A DNA stretch of 64,000 nucleotides. Source: Nonomuraea fuscirosea. Its GTDB lineage: Bacteria > Actinomycetota > Actinomycetes > Streptosporangiales > Streptosporangiaceae. Shown here one piece after another: positions 15,737-23,907 of the stretch. The notes beneath the pieces were generated by a model. It worked only from the letters and a program-made list of their open reading frames with translations, was not told the DNA's origin and searched no databases. Position numbers and translations under genes: made by a program. The DNA is taken from positions 124,001-188,000 of the forward strand of contig NZ_PVNG01000012.1 in NCBI RefSeq assembly GCF_003001935.1, in the 5' to 3' direction. The number at the start of each line of letters is the position of its first letter. The first letter of the stretch is position 1.

Positions 15737-16710
15737 GACGCTCGCGTCTCCGGCACCGGCACGCGCCTGATCAGATCGGTCACCACCTGCTCGGGCAGCC
15801 GCCGCTGTCCCTGCGCCTCGACGCTGGGCAGCAGCCGGTGGGCCAGCACGGGGATGGCCAGGTCCTGCAGGTCGTCGGGGATGACGTAGTCACGGCCGGT
15901 CAGCGCCGCGTGCGCCCTGGCGGCCCGGACGAGCTGCAGCGTGGACCGGGGGGAGGCGCCGAGCCGCAGGTCGGGGGAGTGGCGGGTGGCCACGACCAGG
16001 TCGATGGCGTACTTCTTGACCGCCTGCGAGACATAGACGCCGCGTACGGCCTCGATGAGCGCGCGCACCTCCGCCGTCGTCGCGACCGGCTGGAGCTTGT
16101 CGAGCGGCGAGGTGCCCCCGTGCACGTCGAGCATCTCCAGCTCGGCGTGCGGCTCGGGGTAGCCCATCGCCACGCGCGCGGTGAAGCGGTCGCGCTGGGC
16201 CTCGGGGAGGGGATAGGTGCCCTCCATCTCGATGGGGTTCTGGGTGGCGATCACCATGAAGGGCGCGTCCAGCGGGTACGTCCTCCCGTCGACCGTCACC
16301 TGGTGCTCCTCCATGCACTCCAGCAGCGCGGACTGCGTCTTGGGGGAGGCCCGGTTGATCTCGTCGCCCACCACGATGTTGGCGAACACCGGGCCGGGCT
16401 TGAACTCGAACTCCCGGGTCTGCTGGTTGTAGGCGCTGACCCCCGTGATGTCACTGGGCAGCAGGTCGGGGGTGAACTGCACCCGCCGGACGGGACAGTC
16501 GATGGAGCGCGCGAGCGCCTTGGCCAGCATCGTCTTGCCGACGCCGGGCACGTCCTCGATCAGCAGGTGGCCTTCGGCGAGCAGGACCGTCAGCGTCAGA
16601 CGGACGGCGTCGCTCTTACCCTCGATCACCGATTCGATCGCCTGCCGAATCCGGTGGGCGGTGGAGACCAGCTCGTCGAGCTGGGGAGGGACGTCATGGG
16701 TTACTGCCAC
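15733..16710 (-). CDS. MoxR family AAA+ ATPase
   Basis: 325 residues. Walker A is EDVPGVGKTMLAKALA, Walker B is IVVGDEINRASPKTQSALLECMEE, sensor 1 lies in FMVIATQNPIEMEGTYPLPEAQRDRF, and the C-terminal lid domain has RLGASPRSTLQLVRAARAHA. It probably acts as a chaperone for the DUF58/transglutaminase proteins encoded behind it in the same operon. The frame is open to 16824, but GTG 16710 was chosen because GGAGG lies 4 nt upstream on the minus strand and the family's conserved part begins soon after. A possible minus-strand -10 box (TAGGGT, 16793-16798) would give a leader of about 75 nt. Confidence 0.92.
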   Translation of the reverse strand: MAVTHDVPPQLDELVSTAHRIRQAIESVIEGKSDAVRLTLTVLLAEGHLLIEDVPGVGKTMLAKALARSIDCPVRRVQFTPDLLPSDITGVSAYNQQTREFEFKPGPVFANIVVGDEINRASPKTQSALLECMEEHQVTVDGRTYPLDAPFMVIATQNPIEMEGTYPLPEAQRDRFTARVAMGYPEPHAELEMLDVHGGTSPLDKLQPVATTAEVRALIEAVRGVYVSQAVKKYAIDLVVATRHSPDLRLGASPRSTLQLVRAARAHAALTGRDYVIPDDLQDLAIPVLAHRLLPSVEAQGQRRLPEQVVTDLIRRVPVPETRAS

Positions 16711-17086
16711 CAGGCCTCCATGAGAAGTGCGACGGCTGTCCCGTTCGGTGCCTTTGCGGGAGCCATGCCATTCCTTTTCCATTGTCTGTACGACCCTACG
16801 ACGCTGTGGGTTCTTCAGCGACATTTGTGGATATTCAGGGAACCCCGGCGATGTTCCGGTTCATGTCGCATACAGGTGCGAATCCCGTGACACAGCGCAC
16901 CCGCCAAGCGCTCCACTTTCCTCCCCGCCGGGCTCCCCGTACGCCCTCCGCCCCTATTTCCACGGCGATTCAAACCCTCGACACGCCCATGAGGGTTGAC
17001 CGCGCGCTCACCCCCCTCCACTCCGCTCCATCGCTCTGACCTGCGGTAACGCAAGGGAAACCGATGATGAAGACGGTTCGAATCAG

Positions 17087-17114
17087 TTGACGGTGGGGAG
17101 AAGTGGAGTATGGT
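17087..17114 (+). promoter_or_regulatory. mraZ promoter (TTGACG, 16 nt, TATGGT)
   Basis: TTGACG (17087-17092) and TATGGT (17109-17114) with a 16-nt spacer form a strong sigma-70-type promoter about 65 nt before mraZ. It coincides with the MraZ box array. Upstream to the divergent moxR operon (16711-17086) nothing else was recognised except a weak minus-strand -10 box at 16793-16798. Confidence 0.75.
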
Positions 17115-17128
17115 GGTGCGCAGTGGAG
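17093..17128 (+). promoter_or_regulatory. MraZ operator: four GTGG boxes at 10-bp spacing
   Basis: GTGGGG (17093), GTGGAG (17103), GTGGTG (17113) and GTGGAG (17123) are direct repeats whose starts are exactly 10 bp apart, so all boxes face the same side of the helix. MraZ is known to bind short TGGG-like direct repeats with this period and repress its own promoter. The array spans the -35/-10 spacer, the -10 box and the start region, so bound MraZ should block transcription of the dcw operon. Confidence 0.85.
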
Positions 17129-17179
17129 AGCCCGGCTCACCAGCGCTGAGCGCTTCACGAGGCACGGGAGGTGGGGCCG

Positions 17180-17611
17180 ATGTTCCTCGGCACCCATCAA
17201 CCGCGTCTGGACGACAAGGGACGGCTGTTCCTGCCGGCTAAGTACCGTGAGGAGCTGGCGGAGGGTCTTGTGATCACCAAAGGCCAGGAGCGATGCCTCT
17301 ACGTCTTTCCCGTGGAGGAGTTCCAGCGCATTACCGAGGCTCTCAGCACCGCCCCGGTCACCGCCAAGGCGGTGCGTGACTACAGCCGCGTCTTCTTCGC
17401 CAGTGCGTCCGACGAGAAACCAGACAAACAAGGACGCATCACGATCCCGCAGAGCCTCCGCCAGTACGCGGGGCTGGAACGTGACTGCGTCGTCATCGGG
17501 GCCAACACCCGGCTGGAGATCTGGGACGCGCAGGCCTGGGACACCTATCTCAGCGCGCAGGAGCAGGCGTTCGCCGAGCTGTCGGAGGAGGTGCTGCCAG
17601 GGATTCTGTAG
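17180..17611 (+). CDS. mraZ: Transcriptional regulator MraZ
   Basis: 143 residues, the normal length. Two SpoVT/AbrB-like half domains are present: DDKGRLFLPAKYRE (about residues 11-24) and DKQGRITIPQSLRQYAGL (about 83-100). MraZ proteins form ring oligomers and bind direct repeats in their own promoter; a matching four-repeat operator precedes this gene. It is the first gene of the dcw cluster. ATG 17180 has ggaggtgggg upstream; the GTG inside that Shine-Dalgarno (17171) was rejected. A 223-nt gap separates it from rsmH. Confidence 0.97.
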   Translation: MFLGTHQPRLDDKGRLFLPAKYREELAEGLVITKGQERCLYVFPVEEFQRITEALSTAPVTAKAVRDYSRVFFASASDEKPDKQGRITIPQSLRQYAGLERDCVVIGANTRLEIWDAQAWDTYLSAQEQAFAELSEEVLPGIL

Positions 17612-17834
17612 TGACCACGGTCGATCCGTCGGTGATGTCGTTCGGCGAGGTCTCCACCCGCAACCACTGTCCGCCAGCTGATGCACCTTCCCCGGTGTCA
17701 GATGGCGGGCGTCCACGAAGAGGGTGCGGATGGGGACCTGGCCGGACGGCGCCGGGGTGGGGACCCAGGAAGAACCGGCGAACGATCGGCGATACGCGTC
17801 ATCCGCGAGCAAGGACGCGAGAGGGGGGTTGGAG

Positions 17835-18800
17835 ATGGACGACAACGTCGGCACGGGCGGTCACGTTCCGGTGATGCTCGAGCGCGTTCTGGAGCTGCTC
17901 GCCCCCGCGCTGGCCGGGCCCGCACCCGTCGTCGTCGACGCCAACCTCGGCCTCGGCGGCCACTCGGAGGCCCTGCTCGCCGCACACCCCGCACTGCACC
18001 TGATCGGGATCGACCGCGACCCTTTCGCGATCGAGTTCTCCACCCGCAGGCTCAGCCCCTACGCGGACCGGACCACCCTGGTCCACGCCTCCTCCGGCGA
18101 CCTGGCCGAGGTGCTCGACCAGGCGGGCCGTCCGGTCATCGACGGGGCGCTGTTCGACCTGGGGGTCTCCTCCCCGCAGCTCGACGAGGCCGAGCGCGGC
18201 TTCGCCTACTCCTATGACGCCCCGCTAGACATGCGGATGGACACCTCGCAGGAGCTGACGGCCGAGCGGGTGGTCAACACCTACTCCGCCCGGGAGCTCG
18301 CGCGCATCCTGCGCGACTACGGCGAGGAGAGATTCGCTCAGCGTGTCGCGGGCCTGATCATCAAAGAACGGGCCAAAGAGGCAATAACCTCGACGAAGCG
18401 GCTGGCGGACATCGTGCGCGACGCGATCCCCGCCGCTACCCGGCGCACCGGGGGCAACCCCGCCAAGAGGACTTTCCAGGCGCTGCGTATCGAGGTGAAC
18501 GCGGAGCTGTCCGCCCTGGAGGCGGCGCTGCCCGCGGCACTCGACGCGCTGACGCTCGGTGGGCGAGTGGTCGTGCTCTCCTACCACTCACTCGAGGACC
18601 GGCTCACCAAGCAGGCCCTCACGGCGCGAACCAAGGACACCGGCCCACCAGGGCTGCCCGTCCCGCTACCGGCTCACCAGCCGAGGTTCCGCCTGCTGAC
18701 GAGGGGAGCGGAGCTCCCAAGCGACGAAGAGCTCGCCCGCAACCCGCGGGCGGCCTCGGCCCGGCTACGGGCGGCAGAGAGGATCCGTGTTGACGACTGA
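17835..18800 (+). CDS. rsmH: 16S rRNA (cytosine1402-N4)-methyltransferase RsmH
   Basis: 321 residues. Motif I region VVVDANLGLGGHSEALLAAHP, DRDPFAIE, the catalytic-site blocks GALFDLGVSSPQLDEAERGFAYSYDAPLDMRMD and VVVLSYHSLEDRLTK are all typical of RsmH (formerly MraW). It N4-methylates C1402 of 16S rRNA. The frame is open 37 codons upstream, but ATG 17835 with ggttggag behind it begins the conserved GGHVPVMLERVLELL block. It overlaps ftsL by 14 nt. Confidence 0.96.
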   Translation: MDDNVGTGGHVPVMLERVLELLAPALAGPAPVVVDANLGLGGHSEALLAAHPALHLIGIDRDPFAIEFSTRRLSPYADRTTLVHASSGDLAEVLDQAGRPVIDGALFDLGVSSPQLDEAERGFAYSYDAPLDMRMDTSQELTAERVVNTYSARELARILRDYGEERFAQRVAGLIIKERAKEAITSTKRLADIVRDAIPAATRRTGGNPAKRTFQALRIEVNAELSALEAALPAALDALTLGGRVVVLSYHSLEDRLTKQALTARTKDTGPPGLPVPLPAHQPRFRLLTRGAELPSDEELARNPRAASARLRAAERIRVDD

Positions 18801-19590
18801 GCAGGAGACCGGCAGGGGTGCGCCTGTCCGCCGTGCCGTGCCCAAGACGGGCACGCGCCGGTCGGCGACGTCGTACCAGCCCAAGCCGCGTCCCCGTCCC
18901 GACACCCGCCCCGAGACCGACGGCAAGGTGCCGGCCGGCGAGCGTGAGCGCGCCGGCGGCAGCAGGCCCGTGGGCGAGCGCGCCGACGGCAGGAGAGCCG
19001 CCGGTGAGCGCGAGCGTGCCGAGGGCAAGAGCCCGGTCGGCGAGCGGGCCCGCCCCGAGGGCAGGACGCCGGGCGAACGGCCGCGCGCCGAGCCCAAGGC
19101 GCCGGCGCGCGGCCGGGCCAAGGCGGGCGCGACGCCGGTCCGCACGCGTCCCGCGACGAGCCGCACCGCGCCGCCCGCCGAGCGGGCGCGTCCCGCCGGC
19201 GCGGGCAAGCGGCCGGCCGGTACGGCACGCCCCGAGACCGGTGCCGCGACGTCGTCCCGTCCCGCCGCACGGCGGCAGCCGACGCGCCGGCAGCGGGCGC
19301 CGTTCGTGCTGCTCGTCGTCGGCCTGCTCTGCGGCGGCCTCGTCAGCCTGCTGCTGCTCAACACCATGCTGGCCCAGGACGCGATCACCGACGCGTCGCT
19401 GCGCGAGCAGATCGCGGTGGCCGAGCAGGAGAAGGAGAAGATCGAGCAGGAGTACCAGCGCAAGACGCAGCCCGGCGTCATCGCCGACCTGGCCGACAAG
19501 CAGGGCCTCAGCCGCAGGTGGGACGAGGTCAACCCGTGGACCGGCGGCACGACCGACACACAGCCCGGCCAGGCGGACAGCACACGGTGA
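18787..19590 (+). CDS. ftsL: FtsL-like septal protein with long Arg/Pro/Glu-rich N-terminal tail
   Basis: 267 residues. The C-terminal 100 residues are a typical small FtsL: one membrane helix (FVLLVVGLLCGGLVSLLLLNTML, about residues 172-194) and a short extracytoplasmic coiled coil (ITDASLREQIAVAEQEKEKIEQEYQRK) ending near WDEVNPW. The first 165 residues are a highly charged cytoplasmic tail with repeated GERERA, GERADGR and GERARPEG motifs, far longer than the 30-80 residues usual for FtsL. It is positioned between rsmH and ftsI, overlapping both. It should join FtsQ/FtsI/FtsW in the divisome. GTG start. Identification rests on position and topology, since FtsL sequences are poorly conserved. 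Confidence 0.85.
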   Translation: MLTTEQETGRGAPVRRAVPKTGTRRSATSYQPKPRPRPDTRPETDGKVPAGERERAGGSRPVGERADGRRAAGERERAEGKSPVGERARPEGRTPGERPRAEPKAPARGRAKAGATPVRTRPATSRTAPPAERARPAGAGKRPAGTARPETGAATSSRPAARRQPTRRQRAPFVLLVVGLLCGGLVSLLLLNTMLAQDAITDASLREQIAVAEQEKEKIEQEYQRKTQPGVIADLADKQGLSRRWDEVNPWTGGTTDTQPGQADSTR

Positions 19591-22337
19591 GCGGTTCGGG
19601 CGGCAGGGGGCAGGGACCCGGCCGCGGCGCAGGCGGCGCCGGCTCTCAAGGAGGGCCAGGCGCCGCTCGTCGTACGCCGGGGGGACCGGGCAGGAGCGGG
19701 CGTCAGGGCGGCCGCTCCGACGGCGGCCGTTCTGACGGTGGCCGTTTCGACGAGGATCGTTTCGACGACGGGCGCTCCGACGACGGCCGGTCCGACGGTG
19801 ACCGTTCTGACGGCGGTCGTTCCTCCGGTACGGGCCGCTCCGGTTCGGCGGAGAATCCGCCGCGGCGGCCCCGCGACCGGCTCGACCCCCTCGACCTGCC
19901 GTTCGGGCACGACGACGGCCGGACCCGCCCGCCGCGCGAGCCGGGCGAGGAGCCGCGCGGCCGGTCGCGGCCCGGCGACGACGGCCCACAGGGCCGCTCA
20001 CGGGGACGCTCACAGGGCCGCTCACGGGACGACGGCCCGCGCGGGCGCTCGCGCGACCGCGACGACGACGACCCGCCGAGGAGGCGCGCCCCGCAGTCGC
20101 GCGACGACGGCGACCGGCCCAGAGGCCGCGCGCCCCGGTCACGCGACGAGGACGAGCGGCTCAGAGGACGTGTCCAGGGCCGCGACGAGCGCGCGAGCGG
20201 CCGTTCCGGCGATCGAGCCGGTGACAGGGCCGGTGACAGGGCCGGTGAGCGAGGCCCCGGCAGGCCGGGTGACGGCTCCGCCGGCAGGGCGGCCGACCGG
20301 GCCGCGGATCGGGCCGCGGATCGGGCCGCGGATCGGGCCGCGGATCGGGCCGCGGATCGGGCCGCGGATCGGGCGGAGGACCGGCGCAGGCCCGGCCGGC
20401 AGGAGGACGCGCCCGGACGCCGTACGCCCGCGAGCAGACCCCCCGCAGGGGGATCCCGGCCGGACGCGGCGCGCGGCCGGACCACGGCGGGGACCACGGG
20501 CCGGACGACGGGCCGGACCACGGGCCGGACCACGGGGCGCCGCGACGGAGACGGGCCGCCGCCCAGGGGCCCGCGCAGGCCGCCACCGCCGCCGCGCCCG
20601 CCGCTGGTGCTGCGGCTGGGCAGCCCGCGCAGGCGGATCAACATCGGCCTCATCGGCATGACGTTCGTGCTGTCGATCTTCGCCGGGCGGCTCATCCAGA
20701 TGCAGGGCCTGGAGTCCAAGGTGTACGCGGCGGCCGCGGCCGACCAGCGCCAGCACACCGAGACGATCCCGGCCAAGCGCGGCTCGATCACCGACGTCCA
20801 CGGCAACGAGCTGGCCGTCACGGTCGAAGCCCGCGAGGTGTCGATCGACCCGACCAAGGTCCCCGCGGCCGTACGCGCGGGCGCGGCCAAGCTCCTCGCC
20901 CAGCAGCTCGGCAAGGACGAGCGGGAGATCGCCGCGAAGCTGAGCAGGACCGGCACCCACTACCAGCTCCTGGCCAGGGACGTCGACCCCGTCGTGGCCA
21001 CCCGGCTGCTCCAGGCGCCCATCCCCGCGCTGGCGGCCAAGAAGACGTACCGGCGGCTCTACCCGGCGGGCGACCTGGCGGGCAGCCTCATCGGGTTCGT
21101 CGGCGACGAGGGCAGCGGCCTCGGCGGCATGGAGCAGGCGAAGAACTCCCTGCTGGCCGGCCGCGACGGCAAGAAACGCGTCGAGACCGGCCGCGACGGC
21201 CAGCAGATCCCGATGACCAGCAGCGAGCGCACCGCGCCGGAGGACGGCCAGGACGTGCGGCTGACCATCGACCGCGACATCCAGTGGGCCGCCCAGAAGT
21301 CGATCGGCGACCAGGTGCGCAAGTCCGGCGCCGAGAGCGGCACCGTGATCGTCATGGACGTGCGGACGGCGCAGATCGTGGCCATGGCCAACGCCCCCGA
21401 GCTCGACCTGAACAACTGGCGCAAGGCCCCGCAGTCCCACTACGTCAACAAGGCCGCCGCCGACGTCTTCGAGCCCGGCAGCACCAACAAGGTGATCACC
21501 GCGGCCGCCGCGCTGGAGGCCGGCGAGGTGACGCCCGACACGGTCTTCCAGGTGCCCGACCGGATCAGGTGCACCGACCAGGTGCTGCGCGACGCCCACG
21601 CGCACAAGACGGAGTCGATGACGTTCCGGCAGGCCATGGCCCAGTCCAGCAACGTGGCCACGGTCATGGCGGCGCGTAAGGTGGGCAGCGAGCGGCTGCA
21701 CAGGATGCTCACCGCGTTCGGCTTCGGCAGCACGCCGGGTGGCGGCGTGCCCGGCGCCGAGGCGGGCCTGCTGCCCGACTACAAGAAGTGGTCGGGCAGC
21801 CAGAACTGCACGGTCGCCTACGGGCAGGGCGTGTCGGTGACCGCGCTGCAGATGGCCAGCGTCTACCAGACCATCGCCAACGGCGGCGTCAAGATCGAGC
21901 CGCGGATCGTGGCCGGCACGAAGGACGCGACGGGCAGGTTCGTCCCCGCTCCTCCCGGTAAGCAGACCAAGGTGGTGAGTGAGACGACGGCCAGGGAGAT
22001 CTCGACGATGCTGGAGAGCGCTGTGGGCGAGGAGGGCACCGGCCAGCTGGCCGCCATCGACGGCTACCGGGTGGCGGGCAAGACCGGCACGGCCAACCGC
22101 TACGACGCCAGGCTCGGCCGCTACGACGGCTACACCGCCTCTTTCGTCGGGTTCGCACCGGCCGACGATCCGCGGCTGGTGGTGCTCTCGGTGCTGCAGA
22201 ACCCGAAGAACGGCCACTTCGGCGGGCAGTTGGCGGCCCCCGTGTTCAAGGATGTGATGACGTTCGCCATCAAGAGCATGAAGATTCCACCCACGGGCTC
22301 CGCCGCGCCGCAGGTGCGGATGCGCGCGGGACAGTGA
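19587..22337 (+). CDS. ftsI: Septal peptidoglycan transpeptidase FtsI (PBP3) with about 350-residue disordered N-terminal tail
   Basis: 916 residues. Residues 1 to about 345 are low complexity: SDGGR/FDDGR pentapeptides, GRSRGRSQGRSR, AGDRAGDR, seven AADR units, and TTGR repeats, a polyampholyte rich in Arg, Asp and Gly. Then comes the single membrane anchor (RINIGLIGMTFVLSIFAGRLIQ), a pedestal domain and the transpeptidase with SxxK in VFEPGSTNKVITAA, SxN in MAQSSNVATV, and KTG in RVAGKTGTANRY. It crosslinks septal peptidoglycan with FtsW. GTG start overlaps the ftsL stop (GTGA). FtsI proteins usually have under 100 residues before the anchor, so the tail is exceptional; it remains in frame and shares the region's codon bias. 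Confidence 0.93.
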   Translation: MSGSGGRGQGPGRGAGGAGSQGGPGAARRTPGGPGRSGRQGGRSDGGRSDGGRFDEDRFDDGRSDDGRSDGDRSDGGRSSGTGRSGSAENPPRRPRDRLDPLDLPFGHDDGRTRPPREPGEEPRGRSRPGDDGPQGRSRGRSQGRSRDDGPRGRSRDRDDDDPPRRRAPQSRDDGDRPRGRAPRSRDEDERLRGRVQGRDERASGRSGDRAGDRAGDRAGERGPGRPGDGSAGRAADRAADRAADRAADRAADRAADRAADRAEDRRRPGRQEDAPGRRTPASRPPAGGSRPDAARGRTTAGTTGRTTGRTTGRTTGRRDGDGPPPRGPRRPPPPPRPPLVLRLGSPRRRINIGLIGMTFVLSIFAGRLIQMQGLESKVYAAAAADQRQHTETIPAKRGSITDVHGNELAVTVEAREVSIDPTKVPAAVRAGAAKLLAQQLGKDEREIAAKLSRTGTHYQLLARDVDPVVATRLLQAPIPALAAKKTYRRLYPAGDLAGSLIGFVGDEGSGLGGMEQAKNSLLAGRDGKKRVETGRDGQQIPMTSSERTAPEDGQDVRLTIDRDIQWAAQKSIGDQVRKSGAESGTVIVMDVRTAQIVAMANAPELDLNNWRKAPQSHYVNKAAADVFEPGSTNKVITAAAALEAGEVTPDTVFQVPDRIRCTDQVLRDAHAHKTESMTFRQAMAQSSNVATVMAARKVGSERLHRMLTAFGFGSTPGGGVPGAEAGLLPDYKKWSGSQNCTVAYGQGVSVTALQMASVYQTIANGGVKIEPRIVAGTKDATGRFVPAPPGKQTKVVSETTAREISTMLESAVGEEGTGQLAAIDGYRVAGKTGTANRYDARLGRYDGYTASFVGFAPADDPRLVVLSVLQNPKNGHFGGQLAAPVFKDVMTFAIKSMKIPPTGSAAPQVRMRAGQ
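20299..20370 (+). repeat. Six perfect 12-bp tandem repeats inside ftsI
   Basis: The unit gggccgcggatc is repeated six times without mismatch, encoding AADR tetrapeptides in the FtsI tail, with degenerate copies on each side. Perfect copies imply recent expansion or slippage; units are multiples of three, so length changes preserve the frame. Confidence 0.95.
20491..20538 (+). repeat. Four 12-bp tandem repeats inside ftsI (TTGR)
   Basis: The unit ggaccacgggcc occurs four times (one copy with gacgac, the last ending ggggc), encoding TTGR units just before the proline-rich segment that precedes the FtsI membrane anchor. Confidence 0.9.
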
Positions 22338-22359
22338 CCAGGGAAGGTACGCTCTCGCC

Positions 22360-23907
22360 GTGCGTCCCCCGTCGTCTATGCGTCCCACGACCAGCCCGCC
22401 TCGCCCGCTGACCGGGCTCGCGACCATGCTCGACGCCGATTCCGGCACGTCGAGGTCGCCCCACGCCGCCCTGACCGGCGTCACGATCGACTCCCGCGCC
22501 GTCAGACGCGGAGATCTGTACGTGGCGCTGCCCGGCAACCGCGTCCACGGCGCCACGTTCGCCGCCGACGCGATGGCCGGCGGCGCCGTCGCCGTGCTCA
22601 CCGACCGGGCCGGCCGCGACGCGGCCGTGGCCACCGGGCTGCCGGTGCTCATCGTGCCCGACCCGCGCGCCCTGCTCGGGCAGATCTCCTCCTGGGTGTA
22701 CGGGCAGCCGGCCCACGACATCCAGGTCCTCGGCGTCACCGGCACCAGCGGCAAGTCCACCACCACGTTCATGATCGAGGCCGGCCTGCGGGCCGCCGGC
22801 CACCGGTCGGGCCTGGTGGGCGGAGTCGAGATCCACGCCGGCGAGCTGAGCTTCCAGCCCACGCTCACCACGCCCGAGGCGTCCGTGCTGCACGGCCTGT
22901 TCGCGCTCATGCGCGAGGAGGGCGTCAGCGCCGCCGCCATGGAGGTCTCCAGCCACGCGCTCGCGCTCGGCCGGGTCGACGGCCTCTACTACGACGTCGC
23001 CCTGTTCACGAACCTGTCGCAGGACCACCTCGACTTCCACAAGGACTTCGAGGACTACTTCGCGACCAAGGTGAAGCTGTTCCAGCCGGAGCTGAGCCGG
23101 GCCGGCGTGACCAACATCGACGACCGCTACGGCCGTGAGCTGATCGGCCTGGCCAAGGTGCCGATGACCACGTTCTCCGCGCTCGGCGACCCCGAGGCCG
23201 AGTGGCGCGCGGTCGACGCCAGGCTCGGGGCCGACGGCAGCACGTTCCGCGTGGTCGGCCCGGGAGGCGTCGAGGCCGACGCGCAGATCGCGCTGCCCGG
23301 CCCGTTCAACGTCGCCAACGCGCTCGGGGCCGTCGTCACGCTGGTCGAGGCCGGCGTGCCGCTGCAGACGGCGGTGCACGGCGTCGGCACGCTGACCGGC
23401 GTGCCCGGCCGCATGCAGCGCGTCACCGAGGCGGGCGACGAGTTCCAGGCCGTCGTGGACTACTCACACAAGCCGGGCGCGGTGGAGTCGGTGCTGCGCT
23501 CGCTGCGGTCGGTCACCGCCGGGACGTTGACGATCGTGCTCGGCTGCGGCGGCGACCGCGACAAGGGCAAACGCCCTCTCATGGGGGAAATCTCCGCCGA
23601 ACTGGCAGATGTCGCTATTTTTACCAGCGACAATCCCCGATCCGAGGATCCGCTGGCCATCCTCGCGACGATGATGGAGGGGGCCCTCCGCGTTCCGCAG
23701 CACGACCGCGCTCATGTGATCATTGAGCCCGACCGCGCGGCCGCCATCGGCCTGGCGATCGCCCGGGCCGGGCGCGGCGACGTGATCGTCGTGGCCGGGA
23801 AGGGCCACGAGCAGGGTCAGTACGTTTCAGGCGAGGTGATCCCCTTCGACGACCGCGAAGTGGTCGCCGAAGCGATCGACGCACGCAAGGAAAGCAGGAA
23901 GCACTAA
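22360..23907 (+). CDS. murE: UDP-N-acetylmuramoyl-L-alanyl-D-glutamate--2,6-diaminopimelate ligase
   Basis: 515 residues, cytoplasmic Mur ligase adding the third stem-peptide residue. The P-loop is LGVTGTSGKSTTTFM. TPEASVL and the AMEVSSHALALGRVDG block are diagnostic of MurE, and FTSDNPRSEDPLAI carries the DNPR motif that marks meso-diaminopimelate specificity. The GTG at 22360 is preceded by TACGCT ending 6 nt upstream, so a secondary leaderless promoter is possible; GGGAAGG 12 nt upstream is an alternative weak ribosome site. The stop overlaps the murF ATG by one base. Confidence 0.97.
   Translation: MRPPSSMRPTTSPPRPLTGLATMLDADSGTSRSPHAALTGVTIDSRAVRRGDLYVALPGNRVHGATFAADAMAGGAVAVLTDRAGRDAAVATGLPVLIVPDPRALLGQISSWVYGQPAHDIQVLGVTGTSGKSTTTFMIEAGLRAAGHRSGLVGGVEIHAGELSFQPTLTTPEASVLHGLFALMREEGVSAAAMEVSSHALALGRVDGLYYDVALFTNLSQDHLDFHKDFEDYFATKVKLFQPELSRAGVTNIDDRYGRELIGLAKVPMTTFSALGDPEAEWRAVDARLGADGSTFRVVGPGGVEADAQIALPGPFNVANALGAVVTLVEAGVPLQTAVHGVGTLTGVPGRMQRVTEAGDEFQAVVDYSHKPGAVESVLRSLRSVTAGTLTIVLGCGGDRDKGKRPLMGEISAELADVAIFTSDNPRSEDPLAILATMMEGALRVPQHDRAHVIIEPDRAAAIGLAIARAGRGDVIVVAGKGHEQGQYVSGEVIPFDDREVVAEAIDARKESRKH

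Noticed and set aside
17171..17179. GTG at 17171 as the mraZ start
   Set aside because: It lies within the Shine-Dalgarno gggaggtgggg that serves ATG 17180, where the conserved MFLGTHQPRLD begins.
20139..22940. Long minus-strand open frame opposite ftsI and murE
   Set aside because: It is a shadow of the coding strand with no recognisable domain; such frames are expected at this GC content.
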